A DNA stretch of 64,000 bases, taken from NCBI RefSeq assembly GCF_052156535.1, contig NZ_JBQKUP010000041.1, forward strand, positions 310,001 to 374,000. The letters are read 5' to 3'. The position numbers and the translations under genes are program-made. This document shows, piece by piece, positions 42,462 through 51,720 of this stretch. How positions within the stretch are numbered: position 1 is the stretch's first letter; the number at the start of each line of letters is the position of its first letter. The DNA is from Nitrospira_E sp052156535. Lineage in GTDB: Bacteria > Nitrospirota > Nitrospiria > Nitrospirales > UBA8639. Below the pieces are notes generated by a model. That model did not search any database. It saw only the letters and a program-made list of their open reading frames with translations, and had not been told where the DNA came from.

Positions 42462-43433
42462 TCACCAGGCGTAGGCTTCGGGTGCGGGGCCTCCCGGTCC
42501 GGGGAAGATGGTATCTAATTTTTTCAACACCTCTTTGGACAGTGTGATGTCGAAGGTGCGCATGGCGCCCTGTAACTGGTCCAGCGTTCGGGGACCAATG
42601 ATGGGTGCCGTGACGGCTGGTTGCTGAAGCAGCCATGCCATGGCGATATGTGCTGGCGCCTCGCCGACTTCCCGGCACAGCGATTCGTAGGCTTCCAACC
42701 GTGGCCGGAATTTTTCCACGTTTTTGCGCAGATCCTCATCGGCCCGCCGTCCGCTTGTCGCGGGTTCAAGCGCCCCGGCCAGGAGGCCGCGCGCGACCGG
42801 ACTCCAGGGAATTACCCCAATGCCGTACGCTTCACAGGCCGGAATGACCTCCAGCTCAATCATGCGGTCATTTAAGTTGTACAAACTCTGCTCCGCCACC
42901 AGTCCCAGGAAATTCCGGTGCCTGGCCATTTCCTGCGCTTGCGCCAGATGCCATCCCGCAAAGTTACTGCTCCCCACGTATAAGATTTTCCCCTCGCGCA
43001 TGAGCTGTTCCATGGCCTGCCAGATTTCCTCCCACGGCGAATGCCGGTCAATATGGTGCATCTGATACAGGTCGATATAATCGGTTTGAAGCCGGCGCAA
43101 ACTGGCTTCACAGGCCCGCTTGATATGAAGTGCGGACAAACGGGATTGGTTGGGCCAGTCTCCCATTCGCCCGAACACTTTGGTGGCCAGGACGACTTTT
43201 TCCCGGCGTTGACCTCCCTGCGCAAACCAACGACCGATGATCTGTTCGGTTATGCCTTCCCCCACTTCCCAGCCATAGACATTTGCGGTATCAAAAAAAT
43301 TAATGCCGAGTTCCAGTGCGGTATCCATGATGGTTCCACTGTCGGCTTCTGTGGTTTCCGGTCCGAAATTCATCGTGCCCAGACACAACCGGCTGACTTT
43401 CAGCCCGGATCGACCAAGATGGACATATTTCAT
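42462..43433 (-). CDS. Aldo/keto reductase
   Basis: 323 residues. AKR features: KYVHLGRSGLKVSRLCLGTM, FFDTANVYGWEVGEGITEQI (catalytic Asp/Tyr), KVVLATKVFG with catalytic Lys, IDLYQMHHIDRHSPWEEIWQ with His, YVGSSNFAGWHLAQAQ and ARGLLAGAL with the nicotinamide-binding GL motif. It reduces carbonyls with NADPH in the cytosol; substrate is unknown. Related to YghZ/YajO-type members. It is a single gene divergent from the PAS-like gene. Confidence 0.93.
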   Translation of the reverse strand: MKYVHLGRSGLKVSRLCLGTMNFGPETTEADSGTIMDTALELGINFFDTANVYGWEVGEGITEQIIGRWFAQGGQRREKVVLATKVFGRMGDWPNQSRLSALHIKRACEASLRRLQTDYIDLYQMHHIDRHSPWEEIWQAMEQLMREGKILYVGSSNFAGWHLAQAQEMARHRNFLGLVAEQSLYNLNDRMIELEVIPACEAYGIGVIPWSPVARGLLAGALEPATSGRRADEDLRKNVEKFRPRLEAYESLCREVGEAPAHIAMAWLLQQPAVTAPIIGPRTLDQLQGAMRTFDITLSKEVLKKLDTIFPGPGGPAPEAYAW

Positions 43434-43671
43434 TCAGCCCCTCCTCATAATAGATGACGCATACAGCCGAACACTGACGCACTCTAGCAAGAATGAATAA
43501 ATCTCTTCCAGGAGAAGGGCACACGAACGGCGACATGGGGCTGGTGTGGAGTGTCCTGAACCCCCTGGGCCTCATCCTCAATGATTATTTTGAACTGCTT
43601 TCCTATTTGGCGTATTATGACCCCTCCTTCACGATTGTAGTGGGAGGCCCTAACCAACCCGGAGGTCCACC

Positions 43672-44226
43672 ATGCCCACGTCGATTCAATATAGCATCGA
43701 TAAAGCCGATCGCATTCGGTTTATCAATGAGGGGTGGTTACAGTTTGCCTGCCAAAATGCCGGAGGGCATCTGAATCGCGCGTATGTCATTGGAAAGTCC
43801 CTCTGGGATTTCATCGAAGGGGAGGAACTCCGTCAGATATACCGCCACATATTTAAAGCCGTGAGAAAGAAGCAACAAGCAGCGGTTTTCAAGTTTCGCT
43901 GCGATGCCCCCGTATGTCGCCGGTATTTTCAACTCATGGTGTCTCCTCTTCAAGAGGACGAACTGATGTTTTCGACTCACCCCATTCGTGTGATTCCACG
44001 AGACCCTGTTTTGTTCCTCGATCCCGATGTCCAGAGAGGGGAGCCCTTTTTGACGATCTGTAGTTGGTGTATGAAAGTCCATCTCCCGAACCAAGGATGG
44101 GTTGAGTTGGAGGAGGTGGTGAACTATCTTGGTCTTCTTGGCAGTAGGGTTGTGCCATCCCTGACGCATGGGATTTGTCAGAAATGTCAGGGCAATATCG
44201 AGAAAGAGTTGAAAATCCTGAAGTGA
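43672..44226 (+). CDS. PAS-like sensory domain protein
   Basis: 184 residues. Start MPTSIQYSIDKADRIRFINE then GWLQFACQNAGG and VIGKSLWDFIEGEELRQIYR is a PAS-like core. A Cys-rich end (FLTICSWCMKVHLPNQGWVE, then HGICQKCQGNIEKEL) shows two CxxC-type pairs (CSWC, CQKC), suggestive of a metal-binding module. No kinase, cyclase or DNA-binding domain is attached, so it would signal through a partner. A 14-bp palindrome follows immediately. Confidence 0.72.
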   Translation: MPTSIQYSIDKADRIRFINEGWLQFACQNAGGHLNRAYVIGKSLWDFIEGEELRQIYRHIFKAVRKKQQAAVFKFRCDAPVCRRYFQLMVSPLQEDELMFSTHPIRVIPRDPVLFLDPDVQRGEPFLTICSWCMKVHLPNQGWVELEEVVNYLGLLGSRVVPSLTHGICQKCQGNIEKELKILK

Positions 44227-44261
44227 CCAGGTAGAACAGGCCATAGCCCTGTTCTACCTGG
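44227..44261 (+). terminator. Palindrome after the PAS-like gene
   Basis: A 14-bp perfect stem (CCAGGTAGAACAGG with CCTGTTCTACCTGG) with a 7-base loop, right after the stop codon. No T-run follows, so it is a structured 3' end or bidirectional terminator rather than a textbook one. Confidence 0.5.
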
Positions 44262-44397
44262 TGATGGAAGCCGGGGTGCTCGAAAAAATCTGACATGGTG
44301 GTGTATAGTCGTTGAGCGTATTCGTGGACAAAAGGACGCAAATCTCTGTGACCGGTTGTTCGTTGGGAGATTTATTATTGGTCAATTGGAGGGTAGT

Positions 44398-44775
44398 ATG
44401 GCCGTAACAAAGAAGTCGATCCGTCAAGCATCTAATAAACGCACTCCTTCTTCCAAGAAAAAGCAGTCACCCTCTCGTAAAAAAGGGCCAACCTCCTCCA
44501 AGAAAGGGACCGCCTCCTCCAGGAAAGGGCCAACCTCCTCCAAGAAAGCGACCGCCTCCAAAAAACCAACGCGGCCTCAGCGCGTCGGGGCTCCCCGTGC
44601 ATCGGGAGGCATGGCCAAAACGATTGAGTCACTCACTGAGCGCCTCGATATCATGCTTCCCGAAGTGATGTTCCGGATTGCCGCGATTGAGCATCTCTTA
44701 GTGAAAAATCAACTGTGCCTGTATGAGGAACTCACCAATGCGCGACAATTTATTCAAGAACAGGAACGTACGTAA
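44398..44775 (+). CDS. Lys-rich histone-H1-like protein with repeat tail
   Basis: 125 residues from ATG 44398, after GGAGGG. The N-terminal half is a low-complexity basic tail of Ser-Lys-Lys and PTSSKK/TASSRK repeats (KKGPTSSKKGTASSRKGP pattern), like histone H1 tails or HctB-like DNA-compaction proteins. The C-terminal half is a helix pair (ESLTERLDIMLPEVMFRIAA, IEHLLVKNQLCLYEELTN). A DNA- or RNA-binding role is plausible from composition alone. Repeat copies in DNA are near-identical (about 15 and 18 bp), so the tail could vary in length. Confidence 0.72.
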   Translation: MAVTKKSIRQASNKRTPSSKKKQSPSRKKGPTSSKKGTASSRKGPTSSKKATASKKPTRPQRVGAPRASGGMAKTIESLTERLDIMLPEVMFRIAAIEHLLVKNQLCLYEELTNARQFIQEQERT

Positions 44776-44859
44776 TCGGAATGTCCAGGCCAGAGACCAG
44801 GCTCGAATGGGAAAGTGCGGTATGGACGATATTCACCCCTTGACGAAGAAGGGAAGATT

Positions 44860-45708
44860 ATGAGCGGCGATTTCAAGGAAACCCTTGGGCATTATATGCA
44901 GCGCGATCTTGAAGGGGTGAGCGAAGACACCTCCGTGGTGAATGCGGCCAGTCTCATGGCGGCACGACGGATTGGCAGTCTCGTGGTCTATCCGGCAGGG
45001 CAGGAATCTCACCCTTCAAAAATTATCGGGCTTATTTCAGAGACCGATCTCCTTCGCCGGGTCATCGCCCAAGACCTGACCCCGGCAGGAACGACCGTGG
45101 GGCAGATTATGGCAAGCCCGTTACTCTCCATCTCCTCCGATCGCACGATGCTGGATGCCAGCCATTTCATGGAGAAGCATGGCATTCGCCATCTTTGTGT
45201 GACGGAAGGGGAAGCGATTGTCGGCCTGATCTCCGTTCGCGATCTGGTGAAACATTTTGTATATGCGGAGAAGGGGCCGATTCGGGATCTTGATGATGTG
45301 TATCGGCCTCTCAGTGTGCTGATGCGGCGGGATATTGAATCGATCGATCGGGAAGCGACCCTCATCACCGTAGCCAAAGGTATGACCGACAAGCGGATCG
45401 GCGCCCTCATGGTGACGCAGGCTGGTGAGGTGGTGGGAATTGTCACGGAGCGTGATCTGGTCCACAAAGGTATGGCTCAGAACCAGGATCTTGTTCGGAC
45501 CAAAGTGGGTTCTGTGATGACGCAAACACTAATCGACATTGATATCAACCGAACAGTGCATGATGCCAGCGATCTCATGGCCGAAAGAAATATCCGGCAT
45601 CTGCCGATTACGGAAAATCATGCGATTGTGGGTATTTTGTCTGTGAGGGATCTGATGCGAATGATTTCCGTCAGAGATCGCCCCAGATTTCTCAATCAGC
45701 AATCATAG
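44860..45708 (+). CDS. Four-CBS-domain protein
   Basis: 282 residues from the ATG at 44860. Four CBS units in two Bateman modules: residues about 8-75 (SVVNAASLMAARRIGSLVVY), 80-140 (MLDASHFMEKHGIRHLCVTE), 160-220 (TLITVAKGMTDKRIGALMVT) and 225-280 (TVHDASDLMAERNIRHLPIT). Each ends ISVRDL- or VTERDL-like. Such proteins bind AMP, ATP or SAM and usually regulate a partner. It has no effector domain. It is 22 bases before the alcohol dehydrogenase frame on the same strand, so co-transcription is likely. Confidence 0.92.
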   Translation: MSGDFKETLGHYMQRDLEGVSEDTSVVNAASLMAARRIGSLVVYPAGQESHPSKIIGLISETDLLRRVIAQDLTPAGTTVGQIMASPLLSISSDRTMLDASHFMEKHGIRHLCVTEGEAIVGLISVRDLVKHFVYAEKGPIRDLDDVYRPLSVLMRRDIESIDREATLITVAKGMTDKRIGALMVTQAGEVVGIVTERDLVHKGMAQNQDLVRTKVGSVMTQTLIDIDINRTVHDASDLMAERNIRHLPITENHAIVGILSVRDLMRMISVRDRPRFLNQQS

Positions 45709-45758
45709 GGCTCTTTACCCATGGCCGGATGGTATTGTTCAATTTAAGGAGCGCACCG

Positions 45759-46814
45759 ATGGGGGCAACCAAAGCCTATGCCGCATTGCAAGCCGGGGCC
45801 TTACTCGAACCGTTTAGCTTTGACCGGCGACCGGTCGGATCGAATGACGTCCTGATCAAAATCGGTTATTGCGGAGTCTGCCACTCCGACATTCATCAGG
45901 CGCGAGACGAATGGGGTGGATCCATCTTTCCTCTGGTCCCGGGGCATGAGGTGGTCGGGACGGTGACCAGGGTGGGGGCAGGTGTGACGAAGGTTAGGGA
46001 AGGAGAAACGGTCGGGGTCGGATGTTTTGTCGATTCATGTCGCACCTGTTCCTCATGTACCCGAGGCGTAGAGCAATATTGTGAAGCGGGCATGATCTTG
46101 ACCTATAACGGTCTCGACAAAGATGGCCGGCCGACTTATGGTGGTTACTCCAGCGAAATCGTGGTACATGAATCGTATGTGCTCAAGATTCCTCATTCTC
46201 TTCCGCTGGCAGGTGTCGCCCCGCTGTTGTGTGCCGGAATTACCACGTATTCTCCTTTGCGACAGTGGGGTGTGGGGAAAGGCCATAAACTTGGTGTGGT
46301 CGGGCTCGGCGGGCTTGGTCACATGGCCGTCAAATTTGGTAAGGCCTTTGGGGCGGAGGTCACCGTCTTGAGCCGCACGGACATGAAGCGGGCGGATGCG
46401 GAACGTCTTGGAGCGACGGGGTTTGCAGCGACTTCGCAGGAAGGAACCTTTACGCGGTTGGCCCGTCAGTTTGATTTCGTGATTGATACGGTCTCTGGTA
46501 CCCATGATTTCAATGCCTTTCTGGGGTTGCTTAAAACTGATGGAACGTACATTCTGGTCGGTGCGCCGAGCGAACCGCTCTCCGTTGAGGCGTTTGCGCT
46601 TATTATGCGTCGTCGTCGTCTGGTGGGTTCCCTGATTGGCGGAATTCGTGAGACGCAGGAAATGCTGAATTTTTGCGGGGAGCATGGGATCACTTCCGAT
46701 GTGGAGGTCATTCCCATTCAACAGATTAACGAAGCCTATGAGCGGGTCCTACGGGGGGACGTCCGTTTTCGTTTTGTCATCGATATGGCATCGTTAAGAG
46801 ACACCCCCTCATAA
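45759..46814 (+). CDS. Zinc-dependent alcohol dehydrogenase (CAD/YahK type)
   Basis: 351 residues from the ATG at 45759, after AAGGAGCGCACCG. Zinc ligands are visible: CGVCHSDIHQARDEW with Cys, GHEVVGTVTRVG with His/Glu, and the structural site CFVDSCRTCSSCTRGVEQYC. The Rossmann motif is GVVGLGGLGHMAVKFGKAFG. It oxidises or reduces alcohols/aldehydes with NAD(P)(H). Sequence is closest to the CAD/YahK group by pattern. It lies downstream of the four-CBS protein. Confidence 0.94.
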   Translation: MGATKAYAALQAGALLEPFSFDRRPVGSNDVLIKIGYCGVCHSDIHQARDEWGGSIFPLVPGHEVVGTVTRVGAGVTKVREGETVGVGCFVDSCRTCSSCTRGVEQYCEAGMILTYNGLDKDGRPTYGGYSSEIVVHESYVLKIPHSLPLAGVAPLLCAGITTYSPLRQWGVGKGHKLGVVGLGGLGHMAVKFGKAFGAEVTVLSRTDMKRADAERLGATGFAATSQEGTFTRLARQFDFVIDTVSGTHDFNAFLGLLKTDGTYILVGAPSEPLSVEAFALIMRRRRLVGSLIGGIRETQEMLNFCGEHGITSDVEVIPIQQINEAYERVLRGDVRFRFVIDMASLRDTPS

Positions 46815-47014
46815 CGAGAGCTTATGTGTATATGGCTGGCAACTTCGCGAAAGATATCTTTGGCTCGCCAGCCCGGCTGCGGTAAGAGGAGGAGATGTCA
46901 GTTCCCATTTTCCTTGTGAACAACTAATCTTTTTTCATAAAATTCCTCTTTCTCCAAAAAAGAGGGTTGCGGTTCCATTAATCTCTGGTACTCTTGCTCA
47001 AAAGGGAGATTGCC

Positions 47015-48106
47015 ATGATGGGAATAGTGGTGCATCTCGTTATCCTTCTGGTGCTTATTTTTCCGACGGACAGTGTGGCCCGCCGCGCCTCTTTCACTCC
47101 CGAACAAAAAGCACAACTCTCCCGTATTCAAACTATCCGGGTTTCCGCCCTGGCGCTGACCGAAAAGGGTTTTACCTCTCCCGAGCTTATTCTCCAGGTG
47201 GTTCAGCGGCGATTCGAAGAGCTGGGATTTCAGGTGGTCACGGATGCCACTCAACCCCATGATGTGGAATTTCACATCATCTGCGAAGAGCGTAAACACC
47301 AACAAACCGTCGCACGCTTCGGCGGCGATAATGAGTTAACCAATACGCCCGACCGGCTCTGGCATGGCCCGGCCTGCCAATTATCCTATCTCCTGGAGGG
47401 GAGGGACCTGAGTTGGCACAAAGAAGTACACCCCTCAATGGAGCAGGATTCTCATATTCTGCGGGAGGCGCAGGACGTAGACTCCGGAGTGGCTGTTTTT
47501 GAGCAACTCACCCGGGAACTTGAACGGTTTGATTTTCCGGTTATGCTCCTCAGTGAATGGGGGCAAACCCATCGACTGGTGTCCGTGTTGACCAATCCCG
47601 AGACGTCCCAAACCCGTCAATTGATTATTCTTGATTTGCTCCGACAGTTCCCGGATCCCGAAGCCCTTCCGTATCTCCTGAAAGAAGTTGAACGGGGGCA
47701 GGCTCCGGAGCAGGCGATTGCGGCTATTTCCGGTCTTGGACTCGAGGTCGTTCCGTACCTGCAAGGCCTGTTCGATAGTCAGGACAGAGCGGTCTCGATT
47801 CGAGCCGCGGCAGCCAAGGGATTGGGACGGATTTTGCGAGCCGAAGGGGATCTAGAGGTGATGACGATTCTGCTGACGTATCTGTCCAACGCGACGTCGA
47901 AAATTCAGTCTTCTTCTGATATTGAATTTCCTGTCCTCACTGAAGTTGTGTGGGGTGTTGGGTCCATTCACCATAGACCAACGGTCGCACTCATTAACAA
48001 CCTCCAAGACCGACTGTGGCTAATTTACGATAACTCACCGGAGATGAAAAAACTACGGGATGTGGTCAGTGTCGTCCACAAATATCAGGATTTCAATCAA
48101 CTATGA
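47015..48106 (+). CDS. Secreted HEAT-repeat-like protein
   Basis: 363 residues from ATG 47015, after AAAGGGAGATTGCC. Residues 1-25 are a signal peptide (MGIVVHLVILLVLIFPTDSV). The middle has LLEGRDLSWHKEVHPSMEQD, and the C-terminal half has HEAT-type alpha repeats (LLRQFPDPEALPYLLKEVER, GQAPEQAIAAISGLGLEVVP, SQDRAVSIRAAAAKGLGRIL). It is probably a periplasmic scaffold or binding protein. No catalytic motif is seen. Family is not recognised beyond the repeats. Confidence 0.72.
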   Translation: MMGIVVHLVILLVLIFPTDSVARRASFTPEQKAQLSRIQTIRVSALALTEKGFTSPELILQVVQRRFEELGFQVVTDATQPHDVEFHIICEERKHQQTVARFGGDNELTNTPDRLWHGPACQLSYLLEGRDLSWHKEVHPSMEQDSHILREAQDVDSGVAVFEQLTRELERFDFPVMLLSEWGQTHRLVSVLTNPETSQTRQLIILDLLRQFPDPEALPYLLKEVERGQAPEQAIAAISGLGLEVVPYLQGLFDSQDRAVSIRAAAAKGLGRILRAEGDLEVMTILLTYLSNATSKIQSSSDIEFPVLTEVVWGVGSIHHRPTVALINNLQDRLWLIYDNSPEMKKLRDVVSVVHKYQDFNQL

Positions 48107-48273
48107 AAAGTGGAAGTGAGTGGAACGACGTGACAGTCGGGATTGGCTGAAGAAAGAAGACACGCTGAGAGACTGTTGCATCATTCTCGAGTTCCACCAG
48201 TTTCATCCCTCACCATTTCCTTACGAAGCAATCCGGAGCACACCGAATCGCGTTCAAAAGCCCCTATTCCCAC

Positions 48274-48588
48274 TTAGGTTGGGGGAAGAAGGGGCCCCGC
48301 CCATTGGCCTTTAATGCGCTGAACATCCACCAGATTATTAGGCGGACCAAGATCGGCCATGAGTTTGGTATCAATCCGGCCATGTGTCACATGCAACAGT
48401 TGTGGTTCACTGACGCCCGGCGCTTTAAACCAATACCATCCGGGACAGGCAGGTGTGGTGTGGTTCCAGGTTGGAACCACATGGCACAGGTCATGTTCCA
48501 GTTTCGCCTGAACCCGGTTTGCGTCATGCTGTCCCAATAATGATCGAATGCCTGCATACAGTGCTTCCGCATGGGCTTGCAAGGTCAT
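48274..48588 (-). CDS. Hypothetical cytosolic protein
   Basis: 104 residues from the ATG at 48588. TLQAHAEALYAGIRSLLGQH, VQAKLEHDLCHVVPTWNHTT and PGWYWFKAPGVSEPQLLHVT are its main segments; the late WYWFKAPG...GHINGxxD-like segment may form a barrel. No known family is recognised. It stands alone on the minus strand. The start could also be upstream at 48639, but 48588 has a better ribosome site (AAAGGA). Confidence 0.6.
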   Translation of the reverse strand: MTLQAHAEALYAGIRSLLGQHDANRVQAKLEHDLCHVVPTWNHTTPACPGWYWFKAPGVSEPQLLHVTHGRIDTKLMADLGPPNNLVDVQRIKGQWAGPLLPPT

Positions 48589-48837
48589 TGGATTGAGAAT
48601 CCTTTCGTTGTGAAATTTGTGAAGATCGCCACACACCATACGTCATTTTCTTCCGGCGATTCAACGTTCCTCATGAATCGCAACGGATCTGAAGTTCAGC
48701 CGGGAGAAAGGTTTTCTATTTCAATAATCTGTCTGGGCTTTTGTCCGGGAAATCAACGGGGCGGTATACTCCACGATTCAAAATTGGACCAGAGTGGTTC
48801 ATTAACGGCTAATGGGAAACATCACAGAGGAGGCAAC

Positions 48838-49092
48838 ATGGATTGGGTGATGGTTATGGGATATGTCGCGGGAGCCTGCACGACCTCGTCGTTTCTTCCC
48901 CAGGCGATTCAAATTGTGAAAACGAAACATACCAAAGATCTTTCCCTGAGTATGTATTCGATCTTAACTTCGGGCTTAATGCTTTGGAGCGTCTATGGCT
49001 TAATCAATCATGATTGGCCGTTAGTCATCGCCAATATGGTGACCTTGTTTCTGGCTGGTTGGATTTTTATCCTCAAGCTCCGGTACGGGTAG
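48838..49092 (+). CDS. SemiSWEET-type sugar transporter
   Basis: 84 residues after GGAGGCAAC. One triple-helix bundle with the PQ-loop motif: FLPQAIQIVKTKHTKDLSLS, MYSILTSGLMLWSVYGL and NMVTLFLAGWIFILKLRYG. SemiSWEETs dimerise to facilitate sugar diffusion across the inner membrane. It lies 82 bases before the SGNH hydrolase gene, in the same direction, so it may share regulation with that pair. Confidence 0.92.
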   Translation: MDWVMVMGYVAGACTTSSFLPQAIQIVKTKHTKDLSLSMYSILTSGLMLWSVYGLINHDWPLVIANMVTLFLAGWIFILKLRYG

Positions 49093-49174
49093 AGTGCAGT
49101 TATGGGGAATATTGCCCTTGTTTCAGAAGGTCGGTTTTGTATGATGATAGGGGAAAATGAGGGGGTGAGAGCGG

Positions 49175-50380
49175 GTGGTAAGGAAGTGGGCAGGAAACAT
49201 CGCATTAGTCTTTATGGGATGTGGAATTGCCTTTGTCCTCGTTGAAATCGGTCTTTCCCTTTTCGGAATTTCCTACCCCTCTTTCTTTATTGCTGACGAT
49301 CTGACCGGCTATGCGCATAAACCGGGGGCTGAAGGTCTGTATTCTAATGAAGGTGAAGCCTACATTCGGATCAATAGTATGGGGCTGCGCGACCGTGAGC
49401 ACACTTTGGAAAAGCCTCTTGGGACCTTCCGGATTGCGCTTTTGGGCGATTCCTACACGGAGGCGATGCAGGTCCCGACCGAGCAGATCTATGCGGCCAG
49501 GCTTGAACACGAGTTGTCAGATTGTCCCTCCCTCGCCGGGCGTCAGGTAGAAGCCATAAATTTCGGTGTGTCCGGCTTCAGTACAGCCCAGGAATTACTG
49601 GTGCTGCGTCATAACGCTTCTCTCTATGATCCGGATCTCGTCCTGCTGGCATTGTATACAGAGAACGATATTCGTGGGAACCTGAGAGCACTGTACGGGA
49701 AAAACAATATCCCCTATTTCATCATGAATGAGGGGCGCCTCGTCCTGGACAATTCCTTCCATCACACGACGGAGTTTCGGCTTCAACAATTTCCGCTGAG
49801 TGCCGAAGCCTTCGAAGTCTCCCGGGTCCTACAGGTGTTTCGCCACGCCAAATACAAACTCAAATCCTTTCTGGAGGAAATGGCTCAGCAACAGCAGATG
49901 AAGGATTGGGAAGATCCTGCTCTTCGCCTCGATCTACTGGTCTATCTCGACCAGCCGGACCCATCCTGGGAACATGCCTGGAAGATTACCGAACGATTGA
50001 TCGTGCAAATGAAGCGAGAGGTCGATGAGGGGGGACGCCGGTTCCTTGTTGTGAGCCTTTCGAATCCCAACCAGGTTCATCCCGACGTGCAACATCGACA
50101 GGCATTGGTCCGTCAACTTGGCGTGCCGGATCTTTTGTATCCTGACCGGCGCATCCAGGCTTTGGCGAAACGGGAAAACATCGAGTTATTGAGCCTGGCA
50201 GAACCTCTCGCCACCTATGCTGAACAGCATGGTGTGTTCCTGCATGGATTTCAGAACAGTGAATTGGGGAAGGGCCACTGGAATGCCGCCGGTCATCGGC
50301 TTGCAGGGAAGCTGATGTCCGAGAGGATCTGCGTGATGGTGGAATCGACAGTTCCGGCGAAAGACATACAAGCCGAATGA
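49175..50380 (+). CDS. Membrane-anchored SGNH/GDSL hydrolase
   Basis: 401 residues. One N-terminal membrane helix (ALVFMGCGIAFVLVEIGLSL), then the SGNH catalytic blocks: RIALLGDSYTEAMQVP with the nucleophile Ser, INFGVSGFSTAQELLVL (block II Gly), LVLLALYTENDIRGN (block III Asn) and GKGHWNAAGHRLAGKLM with the terminal His (HWNxxGH). These could be an O-acetyl/acyl esterase or acyltransferase. The start codon appears to be GTG. Its stop overlaps the ATG of the ATP-grasp gene by four bases, so they are coupled. Confidence 0.9.
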   Translation: MVRKWAGNIALVFMGCGIAFVLVEIGLSLFGISYPSFFIADDLTGYAHKPGAEGLYSNEGEAYIRINSMGLRDREHTLEKPLGTFRIALLGDSYTEAMQVPTEQIYAARLEHELSDCPSLAGRQVEAINFGVSGFSTAQELLVLRHNASLYDPDLVLLALYTENDIRGNLRALYGKNNIPYFIMNEGRLVLDNSFHHTTEFRLQQFPLSAEAFEVSRVLQVFRHAKYKLKSFLEEMAQQQQMKDWEDPALRLDLLVYLDQPDPSWEHAWKITERLIVQMKREVDEGGRRFLVVSLSNPNQVHPDVQHRQALVRQLGVPDLLYPDRRIQALAKRENIELLSLAEPLATYAEQHGVFLHGFQNSELGKGHWNAAGHRLAGKLMSERICVMVESTVPAKDIQAE

Positions 50381-51720
50381 CACCCATTATTTCCACCCTC
50401 GGCGGGTCTGATGTGACGCACATTTTTGTGCATGATCCGGTCGCACTCGCAAAGAATATTCCCTTGGAGATGCGTCCTCCCAATTTCCGTGGCTACGACC
50501 AGTGCGCACTCGTCATGGCCAGGCCGCACGATGTGGTCTGTTTGACAGGTAGTAAGGTTGACCTGTCTTATATGAGATTTCTGCACGATTTGGGTGTCGG
50601 GCCGGAACTGGGAAATATCATTGAACTTGAACCAGGCCCTGTCTTTGGCGAATGCCTCGACAATAATCTCTTTTGCCCCTCTGTCGACTCCTTACACAGA
50701 ATTTGTGAGCGGATCTCACCTCGAAATCACGTCGTTCTGAATCTGGATGCCGTGTCGCAGAAGGGGTATGTGATGGCACAAGCGTTGGAGAACATCCTTG
50801 GCAAGACAGTGAAGTTCATGGGCGGCAATCCTGAGGTGACGGAGGCGGCGAATCTCAAACACGTGGCGTATCGAAAGGCTCAGGAACTTGGTATTCCGGT
50901 TGCCCGGGGCGAAATCATTGAGTCGTCTGATGGCAAAGCCAAGAGCGTGACGATGCTTCGATCGGCAATTCGTCGTTACATTTCTGAGACCGGCCGGGTG
51001 ATTATTCGATCCGCCGAAGGAAGGAGCGGGTCCGGTATCTTCCTTATCGAGGATCATACCGAAAGCGAGCGACAGGCAATGGAGCTCATCTCTCGAAGTT
51101 TCCTATCACCGGGCTATCTCGTGCAGGTATTGTATGAGGTCGCGTTCTCCCCTAATATTCTTGTCAATGTCCAGCCTGATGGGGGGGCGGTGACTGTGGT
51201 CGGAATATCCGATCAGCGCTTGAACCTTCATCTGGGACATATCGGAAATGTCTCCCCCTCCGGGGCACAGATGTTGAATGACATGGGTCGGGCTGCTGAA
51301 GCATTGGGAAGATGGCTGCAGGAGGATGGCTTCACAGGGTTGGCCGGTTTTGATTTTGTGGAACATGCGGATCTCCGGAACGGAAGAAGACGGTGGTTTT
51401 TTGCAGAGATTAACGCCAGGTCGAATGGTTCCGTCTATCCAACTTTTTTGATGGCGCATCTCAACGTGCGTCAAATGGACCGCGGTTTCCCGGTGATTGG
51501 GGCTTTTTTTTCGATGCTTCCAAGAATTCAGACCGGGTCTTTTCCAGAGTTTCGCCGTGCGGTTGACGCAGGGCTGTTCAATCCTCGCACTGGCCGCGGG
51601 ATGATTCCCTATGGATTCTGCCAACGACAAATGTGCTGTAATATGGTATTCTTAGGACCCTCAAGACAGGAAGTGAATGCCATGCATGAGGAGTGGGTTG
51701 CGCAATTATCTGGGCGATGA
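50377..51720 (+). CDS. ATP-grasp ligase of unknown substrate (PGM1-like group)
   Basis: 447 residues. The N-terminal half has HDPVALAKNIPLEMRPP and VVLNLDAVSQKGYVMAQALE, unlike classical ATP-grasp enzymes. The C-terminal half carries the fold: RVIIRSAEGRSGSGIFLIED (Gly-rich loop), GYLVQVLYEVAFSPNILVNV, TGLAGFDFVEHADL and the metal-binding RRWFFAEINARSNGSVYP (Glu and Asn in EINARSNGS). The pattern is near peptide ligases of the PGM1 (pheganomycin) group. The product and substrate are unknown. It is coupled to the SGNH hydrolase, suggesting a small biosynthetic or tailoring pair. Confidence 0.85.
   Translation: MTPIISTLGGSDVTHIFVHDPVALAKNIPLEMRPPNFRGYDQCALVMARPHDVVCLTGSKVDLSYMRFLHDLGVGPELGNIIELEPGPVFGECLDNNLFCPSVDSLHRICERISPRNHVVLNLDAVSQKGYVMAQALENILGKTVKFMGGNPEVTEAANLKHVAYRKAQELGIPVARGEIIESSDGKAKSVTMLRSAIRRYISETGRVIIRSAEGRSGSGIFLIEDHTESERQAMELISRSFLSPGYLVQVLYEVAFSPNILVNVQPDGGAVTVVGISDQRLNLHLGHIGNVSPSGAQMLNDMGRAAEALGRWLQEDGFTGLAGFDFVEHADLRNGRRRWFFAEINARSNGSVYPTFLMAHLNVRQMDRGFPVIGAFFSMLPRIQTGSFPEFRRAVDAGLFNPRTGRGMIPYGFCQRQMCCNMVFLGPSRQEVNAMHEEWVAQLSGR

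Noticed and set aside
43493..43774. A 93-codon frame before the PAS-like gene
   Set aside because: It overlaps the start of the better-supported gene in another frame and lacks a protein-like pattern.
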